Assembly (NCBI RefSeq): GCF_902459645.1
Contig: NZ_CABPSK010000001.1
Location: 930,001 to 994,000, forward strand
Length of the DNA stretch: 64,000 bases
Direction of reading: 5' to 3'
Source of the DNA: Pandoraea pneumonica
Lineage (GTDB): Bacteria; Pseudomonadota; Gammaproteobacteria; Burkholderiales; Burkholderiaceae
Position 1 is the first letter of the stretch. The number at the start of each line of letters is the position of its first letter. The translations under genes were made by a program, and so were the position numbers. This document shows, piece by piece, positions 35,191-43,777 of this stretch. The notes beneath the pieces were generated by a model. That model saw only the letters and a program-made list of their open reading frames with translations. It searched no databases and was not told where the DNA came from.

Positions 35191-38100
35191 ATGCAGGAGT
35201 TCGCCCAGCAGGTTCCAGAGCAAAAGGCCGAGACCCACGTCTCGACAGACGCACGGGGCAGCGCCCCCACGAGTGCGCTGGCCGACCAACGTCCGGCTGC
35301 GCTGGTGCAACGGCAAATCGGCGCGTTGTCGGGCGACAGTCCGCGCGGCCAGCAGCAAAGCGCACTCACTCGCCTCATCGACGGCAGCCCCAGAACCCAG
35401 CAGCATAAAGACATGGCGGCCGTCATCGATCGCGGGTCGGCATCGCCAGCCCCCGTCCGCTCGGCCATCGTCCAGCGCCAAGCCCAGCAAGGCGTTATCC
35501 AACGCGCAGAACCGGCAGGCATCGAGAACCGGGCAAACGACTGCTTCCTCAACGCGTTAATCCATTTGATCGGCGCTGGCTATCGAGATCGATTCGACCC
35601 GGCGGTACGACGCTGGGCGGATCACCACGACGTTCAGGACGAACTGTGGCGCGTCATCCAACAGGTCAATGCTGGTGGTGACGACGTGCCGAGCGAGACG
35701 ATCGCAGCACTGCGCGATCACTTGTACGAGATTCCGGTCGGAAGGCGCGGGCGCGTCGTCCCGAGCAAGGGGGGACAGGAAGACGCCTCCGAAGTGCTCC
35801 AGCACCTGCTGGAGTTGACGTTAGGCGCGCAAGATCAGGTGGTCGTCGAAGAACAGCGGGAATACGCCAAGTCCGAACGCGACGCGGCTTATACCGGCAA
35901 CGTTGAACAACTGCAAACGTATACCGACAAGAAGGCCCAACAAACGACGCGGACGTCGATGATCGGTGTCGATCTCGACCAGTACGTGAGCTTCCACGAC
36001 TTCCTGTATCACGAGTTCGGTGCGGGCAGCGTGGCCACTGAGTTCGACGCTAAGAATCGCTATGCCATCCGGGTCAGCGGCGAAGTTCACCGCGTTGGCG
36101 CGGTATCCGTGCGGCGTAGATTCGTCACGCTGCCACCGGTGCTGACCTTCCATCTGCATCGTTTTCGCATCGGGGCCGATGGCGGCCAACAACGTATCAA
36201 CCGACGCTTCGACATGCCTCAGGAACTGGTGCTGCGAAGCGGAACACCGGACGCCCCTCGCTGGGAACGATTCGAGCTTCATGCCTATGTCGTACAGCAC
36301 GGCAGCCTATCCGGCGGACACTATACGGCTGAGCGCCTGACGGACAAAGGTTGGTTGACACGTGACGACGCCAGGGCGTCCAAAGCACGCAAAGTGCCGG
36401 AGAACATCGACACCGGTTATCTCTACACCTACCGCAGCGCCGGTCTCTTACCGCTCGCGCCCGACACCTCGCTGCAAGACAAAAAGCCCGAAATCGTGCG
36501 GCGCGACCTCGGCGATGGGCTCGAGAGCGCGGAAGTGTCGGGCCGTGCGACGCGCAGCGATGTGCCCGAGGGCAAGCCGAGCAAGGCACGTCTCGGCCTG
36601 CCCAACGTAAGCGGGCACGATTGCTTCATGAACGTGGCGCTGCAAATGATCAGCGGACCACTGCAAAGCGTGTTTGCCAGCCGGCGCAAACACGCCGTTC
36701 TGGGGCCGATTCTGACGTTGGCCGACGATATCGCGAAGGGGGGTGACGACGCTATTGAAACGGCACGCATCACACAAATGCGTGCACTGCTGCTCAAACA
36801 CAAGCTCGTGGAAAGCGATACGGCGCAGGAGGATGCGTCTGAACTGCTTTTACGCCTGCTCAACCTCGCGGTTCGTGGAAAAGACCAGATCCACGCCCAA
36901 CGCGAGCGTAGCTTCGAAGCGAGCGACCGTCACGACTGGACCGGCGAGCGGCCTAAAGGGCCCGCCGAGTACACCAATCGCAAGAGTACGGAAAAGACGG
37001 CGCCCGCCAACTCGATTCCAATCGACATCATTCATTTCGACACACTTGAGCAGTTTCTGGCCAAGCGCTTCTACGAAGGCCTCACAACGTCTTACGACGA
37101 ATCCAACCGCCCAAAGGTGAAGCAGAACGGTGCATACCATGCACTCTCCGCGGTGAAGGAAAAACATACGTTGCTGCGCTTGCCCGATGTACTGGTCTTC
37201 GTGCTGAACCGCAGTATTCAGGACAGTCGCGGCTTGCGTCGTCTCGACAAGGCCTTCTTCATGCCGCCGACCTTTACGATTGCCCAGCCGGGCAAGGACG
37301 AGGGCCATTTCCGATATCGACTGACGGGCGTGGTTATGCACACGGGCTCGCGCGACGAAGGACATTACCGGGCGTGGATGCAGCAAACCGCGGGCGGTGA
37401 ATGGCTACAGGCAAACGACAGCACGGTGACTTCGCATGAGGACCCGGGCGCGGAGCAGCACCAGGGTTATCTATATACCTACGCCAAGATCGACAAGCCG
37501 ACCGGCCCGCTCGACACGCCAGTTGAAGAGCTCGGTGAGCTGACGGCCAGCGCGCTGCTGATCAAGCAGGTAAGGGCGGGCAATCGCCGCGCCGTTCAGC
37601 AGATGCTCGACTCAGGCGGTGTCCGTGTCCAGACGATCGACGCCGCCAGCGGCAAAACGGCCCTTCATGCGGCCGTGGAGGCCGACACGGCCGACGAAGA
37701 AATGGTTCGAATTCTGTTGCGGCGCGGTGCCGACCCGGGCGCACACGACGCCCAAAACTACAGCGCGATCGAACGCGCGGATGAGCTAGAACGCGAAGGT
37801 ATCGCCAAGCTGATGCGCCAGCCAGGCATCCACGACGTCGGCTCGCTGGCCAAAGCCGTGAAGGGATTCACAGGCACCAACCGTAGCGAGCTGCAACATT
37901 TGTACAGCCGATTGGGCGACCTGAGCCTGACGATCAAGGGCTATTACGACAACTTGCTCGGCAAAGACAATGATGGCGCGGCGCTGATGGCCAATCTTGA
38001 GCACCAGCTTCATCAAATTCGCCACGATCTGAATCGACGCGCAGGCGCGATTCACGGCGTGCATCTGGGCGGTGCCGGAGGGCGTCCGGACACGCACAAA

Positions 38101-39243
38101 GTCTTTACGGATCCGGACGATGCGGATCTAGGCACCTATCTCAACCAACTGGACAAGCTGAATAGGGGGGCAAAAAGCGCCTATCAGCGTTGCCAAGAGA
38201 AAGCCTCGAAGAAAAAGACGGCCGATGCCAGCAAGCCAATTTCGGAGAGTCTAACGGCCGCTTACGCTCAGTCGACGCCTGGGTTCCGTAACATCGGACC
38301 GTGGACGGGAGGAGGGGACCTTGAGTACAACGTTGACGGCGTCGGCTGGGATCAGAAGGCCCTGTACGTAGGCAAAGACGAGGGATTCCAGGGCCGATTG
38401 CATCATACCCAGACCAAGAGCAGCGGTTCGACGGCTAGTGAGGAGGGCGGTGCCCGCAACGGATTGTTGCTGGATGCCACGGTGAGCGACCCACGCAATT
38501 ACGAGTTGATTTGGGAGAAGCTTTTCACATCCATCAATCTCGAGGAACTGAACCCGAAAATGATCCGTGAGGTTCAGTCGCCGCTCAAGTCGGCGCTGAA
38601 GTCAGCGCTCGTCTTCGATATGAGAGCCGAGGACACCGTCTGCAATGATCTAGATTTCAATCCCAAGGCTGTCACCGCCGTGACCGAACTCGATCGGCTC
38701 GGCGGCAAACCAAGCGACGGCATTCGCAGAATCGTGCCGCCTGGGTGGCTCGCCGCTGTGGTCCGGCAGATTGATGCGGGGTCCAGAGAAGCGTTCAGCT
38801 TCCATAAGAACGACCGGTATTGGTTACCGGGTGGTCATCTGTATTACGAAGCGTCGGCCAGTCGCAGCAGCAAGGTCAAGGTCGTGTTCAATCACGAAAA
38901 GTCGCATTTCTACGTCACCCCCACACACTACGCGGGATATTCGATTCGCGAGGTCGCCGGCCTGCGCTTTTGCCATCCGTTCTACGAAATCGACACGACA
39001 GGTCTTCTCGGCGTCGGCGCTGCGGCGACGGAGACCGCAAGCGACACGTCCGAAACGGAGACGCCTACGCGCGACAAGTCGCCGCCGGCCAAGGGCGGCA
39101 GCGGTGCGAAGAAAGGCACCGCTGAACCGGCTAAATCCGTCAAATCCGGAAAAACCGGCAAGCAAGACGATGCAAGAAAAAGCCAGCCAACGGGTAAGCA
39201 AAAGCAGCAACAGACGACACCGGGGAAGGGGAGGAAGAAATAA
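35191..39243 (+). CDS. Giant effector with tandem ubiquitin-specific-protease domains and ankyrin repeats
   Basis: The 1350-residue protein starts at ATG 35191; an in-frame TAG at 35167 rules out anything longer. Residues about 33-106 are the repeat leader (SPRGQQQSALTRLIDGSPRT, IVQRQ). Domain 1 shows every USP box: Cys118 in NRANDCFLNALIHLI, GQEDASEVLQHLLE near 196, HLHRFRIGADGGQQRINRRF and His377 in HGSLSGGHYTAERL. Domain 2 repeats this with Cys478 (HDCFMNVALQMI), AQEDASELLLRLL near 545, FVLNRSIQDSRGL and His725 (GHYRAW), then WLQANDSTV. Ankyrin-like repeats follow at about 783-880 (GKTALHAAVEAD, ILLRRGADPGAHD). An unassigned region of about 400 residues ends in a Lys-rich tail. C19 peptidases cleave ubiquitin, which the bacterium lacks, so the target is a eukaryotic host. 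Confidence 0.85.
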   Translation: MQEFAQQVPEQKAETHVSTDARGSAPTSALADQRPAALVQRQIGALSGDSPRGQQQSALTRLIDGSPRTQQHKDMAAVIDRGSASPAPVRSAIVQRQAQQGVIQRAEPAGIENRANDCFLNALIHLIGAGYRDRFDPAVRRWADHHDVQDELWRVIQQVNAGGDDVPSETIAALRDHLYEIPVGRRGRVVPSKGGQEDASEVLQHLLELTLGAQDQVVVEEQREYAKSERDAAYTGNVEQLQTYTDKKAQQTTRTSMIGVDLDQYVSFHDFLYHEFGAGSVATEFDAKNRYAIRVSGEVHRVGAVSVRRRFVTLPPVLTFHLHRFRIGADGGQQRINRRFDMPQELVLRSGTPDAPRWERFELHAYVVQHGSLSGGHYTAERLTDKGWLTRDDARASKARKVPENIDTGYLYTYRSAGLLPLAPDTSLQDKKPEIVRRDLGDGLESAEVSGRATRSDVPEGKPSKARLGLPNVSGHDCFMNVALQMISGPLQSVFASRRKHAVLGPILTLADDIAKGGDDAIETARITQMRALLLKHKLVESDTAQEDASELLLRLLNLAVRGKDQIHAQRERSFEASDRHDWTGERPKGPAEYTNRKSTEKTAPANSIPIDIIHFDTLEQFLAKRFYEGLTTSYDESNRPKVKQNGAYHALSAVKEKHTLLRLPDVLVFVLNRSIQDSRGLRRLDKAFFMPPTFTIAQPGKDEGHFRYRLTGVVMHTGSRDEGHYRAWMQQTAGGEWLQANDSTVTSHEDPGAEQHQGYLYTYAKIDKPTGPLDTPVEELGELTASALLIKQVRAGNRRAVQQMLDSGGVRVQTIDAASGKTALHAAVEADTADEEMVRILLRRGADPGAHDAQNYSAIERADELEREGIAKLMRQPGIHDVGSLAKAVKGFTGTNRSELQHLYSRLGDLSLTIKGYYDNLLGKDNDGAALMANLEHQLHQIRHDLNRRAGAIHGVHLGGAGGRPDTHKVFTDPDDADLGTYLNQLDKLNRGAKSAYQRCQEKASKKKTADASKPISESLTAAYAQSTPGFRNIGPWTGGGDLEYNVDGVGWDQKALYVGKDEGFQGRLHHTQTKSSGSTASEEGGARNGLLLDATVSDPRNYELIWEKLFTSINLEELNPKMIREVQSPLKSALKSALVFDMRAEDTVCNDLDFNPKAVTAVTELDRLGGKPSDGIRRIVPPGWLAAVVRQIDAGSREAFSFHKNDRYWLPGGHLYYEASASRSSKVKVVFNHEKSHFYVTPTHYAGYSIREVAGLRFCHPFYEIDTTGLLGVGAAATETASDTSETETPTRDKSPPAKGGSGAKKGTAEPAKSVKSGKTGKQDDARKSQPTGKQKQQQTTPGKGRKK

Positions 39244-39442
39244 CGGGGTCCGTTGAGCGAAGGGCTGGACGGTTGTACTGACGATTATCGATCGAACGTC
39301 GCTTTTCGATGCACCAGAACAAGGAATTGGCTGAAAATGGCTGTTCATGGCACCATATAACGCTTCATAGGCATCTACAATCATATCAAATGATCGACAC
39401 CACGCTATTGGGTGTTGATTTTTCGAGATCCATCGCTATCAT

Positions 39443-39811
39443 ATGAGTGCAGGCGAGTGCGAGCAGCACATACGCAAGGAGTTGAGTCGATGTTGTCGCA
39501 AACCGCGTGGCCGAAGCGCCAGTTTTTCTCCGGCGGCACCAACCGACTGGAACCCGTCCCGGGTTGCTGATCCAAGAGATGAGGAGGGGCGAGCATTTTC
39601 CGACCTGACTGTTTGGGATTATGTGGCAGACCTTTTAGACCAAGGCACTCCTGTTGAAGTCATCACGCTAGACAAACCTCGCGGCAAAACGGGGTACGTC
39701 ATGAAAGTCCCTAGTCCTGGCGGGGTAATTTATATCAAGCTTCAGCTGAGCCCCCCCGGCGTTCTCGGACGTAGCTTTCATTACAGTACGAACACATTCC
39801 ATGCCAAATGA
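39443..39811 (+). CDS. Putative toxin of an MqsA-type toxin-antitoxin pair
   Basis: The 122-residue frame overlaps the MqsA-like gene by 11 bases, the usual toxin-first layout. Residues about 50-120 look like real protein (LTVWDYVADLLDQGTPVEVI, IYIKLQL, VLGRSFHYS), a small alpha/beta fold, but I do not recognise the family by name. The first 45 residues are Cys/Arg-rich and look out of frame. A competing ATG at 39490, preceded by AAGGAG (39476-39481), opens another frame (MLSQTAWPKRQFFSGG...) that stops at 39570. The true gene may therefore start at 39490 and have suffered a frameshift. Composition is AT-richer than that of the flanking genes. Confidence 0.5.
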   Translation: MSAGECEQHIRKELSRCCRKPRGRSASFSPAAPTDWNPSRVADPRDEEGRAFSDLTVWDYVADLLDQGTPVEVITLDKPRGKTGYVMKVPSPGGVIYIKLQLSPPGVLGRSFHYSTNTFHAK

Positions 39812-40376
39812 AATCAAGGGTACGGACGTTCCGCGTCAAGCTGATGTGGGCCATGTATGCCCCAGTTGTGAGTTAGCATCCGTGGAAACCCGATACGAGT
39901 CGCACGCGTTCGAGTATTTACACAATGGCGCGACCGTCACGCTCACCGCGACGATTCCGGTGCACTACTGCCAAACTGCAGAGTGTGAAGAGGTGTTCTT
40001 AGGCGAACGTGCGATGGAGATTCGCCATGAGGAAATTTGTCGCTATCTGGGGCTCTTTTCCCCAGCGGAAATCAAAGCGATGCGTACGCGATTGGGCGCG
40101 TCGGTTGATTCATTCGCCGAGGTGACGGGGATTGGCGTTGCTACGATTCGTAGATGGGAAGCGGGGCAAATAGTCCAAAGCAAGAGCCAAAATAATTATT
40201 TGAAGTTGCTTGGCCTAAGTGGGAATTTTGAATTCCTGAAGGACGAGAAAATTCAGAAACAAGCGACAACACGCAATGTCGCCAAATTTTCATCAATTTC
40301 TGCGCGAAAGCTCCCAGATTTGCGCGAAGCGCAAAGTGCATTTCAGCTACATCAACTCGAACAGCGCGTCGCATAA
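39801..40376 (+). CDS. MqsA-family antitoxin: zinc finger plus HTH
   Basis: The 191-residue protein has a YgiT/MqsA-type N-terminal zinc finger (Cys20 and Cys23 in HVCPSCELAS, Cys57 and Cys62 in HYCQTAECEE). A C-terminal Xre-like HTH (LFSPAEIKAMRTRLGASVDSF, TGIGVATIRRWEAGQ) is followed by about 60 extra residues. MqsA antitoxins neutralise a ribonuclease toxin and repress their operon through the HTH. The gene overlaps the putative toxin by 11 bases. Its stop shares a base with the start of the ATPase gene (TAATG), so all three are likely co-translated. The longer tail than in MqsA itself may contact the ATPase. Confidence 0.8.
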   Translation: MPNEIKGTDVPRQADVGHVCPSCELASVETRYESHAFEYLHNGATVTLTATIPVHYCQTAECEEVFLGERAMEIRHEEICRYLGLFSPAEIKAMRTRLGASVDSFAEVTGIGVATIRRWEAGQIVQSKSQNNYLKLLGLSGNFEFLKDEKIQKQATTRNVAKFSSISARKLPDLREAQSAFQLHQLEQRVA

Positions 40377-42235
40377 TGCACGTCGTCACTTTTTACTCAT
40401 TCAAAGGCGGTGTAGGCCGATCAATGGCCTTGGTCAATGTGGCAGCTCACATTGCCAGCAAGGGAAAGCGCGTGTTGCTGGTCGACATGGACCTGGAAGC
40501 ACCTGGTCTTCGCTCGTTTGCTTTCGAAATAACTCGACCGGACACGCCTGGAGTTGTTGAGTACATCTCAGATTACCTTCGCACTGATGAAGTGCCTGAT
40601 TGTCGCGACCACCTTTATCAAGCACATTCGTTTCCCGAAACCGATGGATCACTGTGGATCATGCCTGCAGGTGTGCAAGACGCAAGCTATGAGCAGCGAT
40701 TTTCTGCGATCAATTGGCAGGAGCTCTACGCCAAACGTGATGGCTACCTGCTTCTTGAAAATTTGCGGGAGCAGTGGGACGAAGCATTGAGTCCTGATTA
40801 CGTCTTCATTGACTCGAGAACTGGTTTCACTGACGTCGCGGGAATTTGTACTCGCCAATTGCCAGATGCAGTCTGCTTGGTGTTTACTCCAAATCCACAG
40901 AATTTGTTCGGACTGACCCAGGTCTGCAACGCAATCAACGTTCAGAAGACATTCCCGACGTTGCGACAGCCACATGTGCACTTCGTTGCATCAAACGTCC
41001 CCAATCTTGATGACGAAAACGAAGTGCTTTCGAAAACGCTTGATCAATTCAGTCAAGAGCTGGGCTATCAGCGCCTGACCGCCACGATCCACTACTACAA
41101 CTCGCTCGCGATTATCGAGCAATCACCCTTTATCCTCGGGCACCCCAAAAGCCGCCTATCTCGGCAATATATGTATTTGGCTGATCAGATCGCCAAGCAC
41201 AACCCCGAAGACAAAGAATCGTCAATTCGATTTTTGCAAGCAGTTGCACGTGATTACCCAGATGGCGGAGAAAATTACACTCCCAAAGATGTTCAGCTAA
41301 AAATCGACCAAATTCTTTCGTCCATTGAGCAAGATAACGACATTCTTTTTTGGGTTTCGCGTGTTTATCGCGCATCTGGCAAATGGGACGAGTGCAGAGT
41401 CTTGCTGCAGCAAGTTATTTCATCTGGATACAAGGAATACCGGGCAAAACTTGATCTTGCTGCCATTAAAATTCAAGGCACTCCAGAGGATCAATTGTCA
41501 GCCGTTCAAGATCTCCTGGAGTTCTTGAATTTGGACGTTTCTATCGTAACGTCCGATATCATATTTGCCATACAGGTTCTGATTGAGCAGAGGAACATCG
41601 ATCTCAGCGCCATCGCCGACTCCAAGGCCATAAAATCCCTTTCCATCGAGGATATTGTGTTTTTGGCCAGCGAATTGATGAGATCGAGCGCCAGCGTTCA
41701 GCTTCGGCATGAAATCCTTAAAAAAGCCTTGTCGCGCGATGAGGTTTCAAACAGCGAAAGAAGAGATTTAATAGGCGCCCTCGGCATCACACTAATATCC
41801 CTCGGACGGCTCGAGGATGCATCTGATGTACTTCATCAAGTCGCTGGCGACCCAAACCATGCAGACATCGCGGATGCCTTCAACTACGGCTTCTCCCTGT
41901 ATTGGACGCATAGCTCACTTTCCGAGGTTTACTTTAAGCGCTTCATCTCATGCTCGACCAGTGACTACGAAAGCATACCGTCACTCAATCACCTGCAATG
42001 CCTATCATTTGCCCACTGGGCTCTCGGTAATAGCGAGTTGGCCAAACGGGTGCTGAGTCGCACAAAACAACTTGCCATATCGCAATTTCACGCATTTACG
42101 TTCAGTTGCTGGCGCTATGCGGAGGTCGTCTTGCCGCAATTCCTTAATGATCTTGAAGATCTGAACGAGTTGTACTCGGGGGAGGCTCTGACGCCGGCTC
42201 TAATGCGACAGAAACTCGACGGCCCGGCCCCCTAA
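40376..42235 (+). CDS. KGGVGR-type ParA/MinD-like ATPase with helical-repeat C-terminus
   Basis: The 619-residue protein has an N-terminal SIMIBI ATPase (about 1-280). The deviant Walker A is FKGGVGRSMAL, with signature Lys10 kept and the usual second Lys replaced by Arg15. VLLVDMDLEAPGL and VFIDSRTGFTDVAG are the following switch and Walker B segments. The rest (about 290-619) is helical and TPR-like (VYRASGKWDECRVLLQQVI, LISLGRLEDASDVLHQV). KGGVGR ATPases of this sort recur in bacterial conflict and signalling operons rather than in plasmid partition; no parB or parS-like element is seen. It begins on the last base of the MqsA-like stop codon. Codon use and AT content differ from the surrounding chromosome. 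Confidence 0.75.
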   Translation: MHVVTFYSFKGGVGRSMALVNVAAHIASKGKRVLLVDMDLEAPGLRSFAFEITRPDTPGVVEYISDYLRTDEVPDCRDHLYQAHSFPETDGSLWIMPAGVQDASYEQRFSAINWQELYAKRDGYLLLENLREQWDEALSPDYVFIDSRTGFTDVAGICTRQLPDAVCLVFTPNPQNLFGLTQVCNAINVQKTFPTLRQPHVHFVASNVPNLDDENEVLSKTLDQFSQELGYQRLTATIHYYNSLAIIEQSPFILGHPKSRLSRQYMYLADQIAKHNPEDKESSIRFLQAVARDYPDGGENYTPKDVQLKIDQILSSIEQDNDILFWVSRVYRASGKWDECRVLLQQVISSGYKEYRAKLDLAAIKIQGTPEDQLSAVQDLLEFLNLDVSIVTSDIIFAIQVLIEQRNIDLSAIADSKAIKSLSIEDIVFLASELMRSSASVQLRHEILKKALSRDEVSNSERRDLIGALGITLISLGRLEDASDVLHQVAGDPNHADIADAFNYGFSLYWTHSSLSEVYFKRFISCSTSDYESIPSLNHLQCLSFAHWALGNSELAKRVLSRTKQLAISQFHAFTFSCWRYAEVVLPQFLNDLEDLNELYSGEALTPALMRQKLDGPAP

Positions 42236-42623
42236 ACGGCGGACGGTGTCAATTGTGGGACGGTTGCGCTCACCGAAGCTAGGAGTGCGTCCGTCTTCGC
42301 TGCCGGGCGTCAAACTCATTGAAATGTGCCGCCCCGTGAGCTCTGCATCGAAGCGGCCGGCCGCACAGCACGAGGCCGAAAAGTAGTCAATGGCTGTTGT
42401 CTGCGTTCCGTGCTGCGCGGCCTAGTGTGCCGAGGAGCAAACTTTCACGCGAAGGTCTACTCGACGACCTAATTTATATCTCACACTATGGGTTCAATTC
42501 TATGAGCCGTGAAGCGGGCAGCACTGGACAAAAATAGGGCACGGATTGCGAGCTCAACCGGAGACTCGCGCGTTCCGTTAGTCATGTCGCGCTTGTGCGA
42601 CACCGAGCGGATCCGCAAGCTGG
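42236..42623. other. 388-base gap without recognisable gene
   Basis: This lies between the convergent ATPase and IclR genes. I see no open frame with a start signal, no tRNA, no clear terminator and no insertion-sequence ends. Composition is mixed, GC-rich at both ends with an AT-rich patch near 42470-42510. It may be a decayed junction between the accessory cassette and the mhp region. Confidence 0.5.
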
Positions 42624-43466
42624 TCACGGCATACCAAGATCGGTAGACGGCGCCGAGGTATTCGGTGAAGGCGATGGCGCTGATTTCGTCGATATTGCCG
42701 CCGCGATCTGCATGGCCGCGTCTTGCAGGGGTGGAACGAAGCGTCGCACGGCCTCTGCGGGACTCACCGCCTGATCGAGATAGATCACATTCAAACTGGC
42801 GAGCACACGACCTTCAGATGGGATCGCGACTGCCACGGCACCGATCTTTCGCTGGTCGTGCCAATCGCCGTGATTCGAGCCAAAGCCGTTCTCGCGCGTT
42901 TGCCGTACGAGGTTACGGATAAAGGCGTCGTCGCTAGCAAAGCGCTTCTGCAACTCACCACCGGCCCCCGTGCGCAGCAAGTCCAGAATGTCTTCGCGCT
43001 CCATGTCGGGACACATGCCGAAATAGGCGCGTCCGGCTGCGGTGAACAACATCGGCAGGCGACGGCCGACCATCGCACGGTGAAACGATAGCGGGCTAAA
43101 GCGGTGTGTTGTCTCGCGAATGATCATGGCGTCGCCATCGGGGGTGGTCAGATCCGACGGCCATACGACGCGCTGCATTAACTGCCCCATGATCGGGGGC
43201 GAGACGGTCGCGACCCGCTCGTCATCGGTAAAGCCTTCACTGAGCGAGCGCACGGCAAGCGCGAGTCGGAACGTGTCGTCCGACGTGCTGCGTCTCACGA
43301 ACCCATCCTCCAGCAAGGTCTCCAGCAAACGCCGCACGGTCGTGCGATGCAGGCCCGTCGCTTCGCTCAGTTGCGCTGGCGTGGCACGCCCCCGCTCCAT
43401 GACGTTCATCGCTCGCAACACCAATAGGCCGCGCGACAGTCCCCGCACGTTCGGATACTTGCTCAT
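42624..43466 (-). CDS. mhpR: IclR-family regulator of the mhp cluster
   Basis: The product is 280 residues from ATG 43466. The N-terminal winged HTH (GLLVLRAMNVMERGRATPAQLSEATGLHRTTVRRLLETLL) and IclR effector domain (ERVATVSPPIMGQLMQR, GRAYFGMCP, ENGFGSNHGDWHDQ) identify the family. It is divergent from mhpA, as in Escherichia coli, where MhpR activates the mhp genes in response to 3-(3-hydroxyphenyl)propionate. An earlier start at 43505 would place codons inside the operator palindrome, so the later ATG is preferred. Confidence 0.85.
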   Translation of the reverse strand: MSKYPNVRGLSRGLLVLRAMNVMERGRATPAQLSEATGLHRTTVRRLLETLLEDGFVRRSTSDDTFRLALAVRSLSEGFTDDERVATVSPPIMGQLMQRVVWPSDLTTPDGDAMIIRETTHRFSPLSFHRAMVGRRLPMLFTAAGRAYFGMCPDMEREDILDLLRTGAGGELQKRFASDDAFIRNLVRQTRENGFGSNHGDWHDQRKIGAVAVAIPSEGRVLASLNVIYLDQAVSPAEAVRRFVPPLQDAAMQIAAAISTKSAPSPSPNTSAPSTDLGMP

Positions 43467-43489
43467 AAAAATCCCATGCAAATCAACGT

Positions 43490-43506
43490 TGTGCATTCTA
43501 TGCACA
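43490..43506. promoter_or_regulatory. MhpR-type operator
   Basis: TGTGCATTCTATGCACA is a perfect 17-base dyad (GTGCAT-TCT-ATGCAC core). Its centre (43498) is about 58 bases upstream of the transcription start predicted from the promoter at 43521-43549, an activator position. The GTGCA arms resemble the E. coli MhpR site as I remember it. Confidence 0.75.
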
Positions 43507-43520
43507 TTTCGGCGAAATTG

Positions 43521-43549
43521 TTGAGCGCATTTTGCGACCTGCCTAGACT
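43521..43549 (+). promoter_or_regulatory. Predicted mhpA promoter
   Basis: TTGAGC (43521-43526) and TAGACT (43544-43549) are separated by 17 bases; each matches four of six sigma-70 positions, weak enough to need an activator. The predicted mRNA has an untranslated leader of about 220 bases before mhpA at 43778. Confidence 0.55.
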
Positions 43550-43777
43550 CCTCAGAAAATCAGAGCACTAACGGAGACACCGTCTTAATCCGTCCGAACG
43601 ACATTTGCCGAAGGCACGTCGTTCGAGCGCGGATCCCGGCCCGACCCGAGCCAACGAAGCGAAGACAAGCGGACATCACGATCCGCCACCGATTGACCTA
43701 CAGCAGCACGCCATCAGTACGCGCGAGACAGGCGCGGGGGCGCGCTTGCGCCTAAAAAAAGTAAAGGAGCGAGACAC

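Noticed and set aside
33524-39243. eCIS core metallopeptidase-like (DUF4157) domain in the two effectors
   Set aside because: I found the leader-type repeats but no HExxH motif in the expected place, so the domain is not claimed.
40376-42235. Plasmid or chromosome partition ParA
   Set aside because: No parB gene or parS-like repeats are nearby, the Walker A is KGGVGRS, and the long helical C-terminus and coupling to an antitoxin point elsewhere.
42236-42623. Remnant insertion sequence next to the accessory cassette
   Set aside because: I looked for terminal inverted repeats, target duplications and transposase-like codons and saw none.
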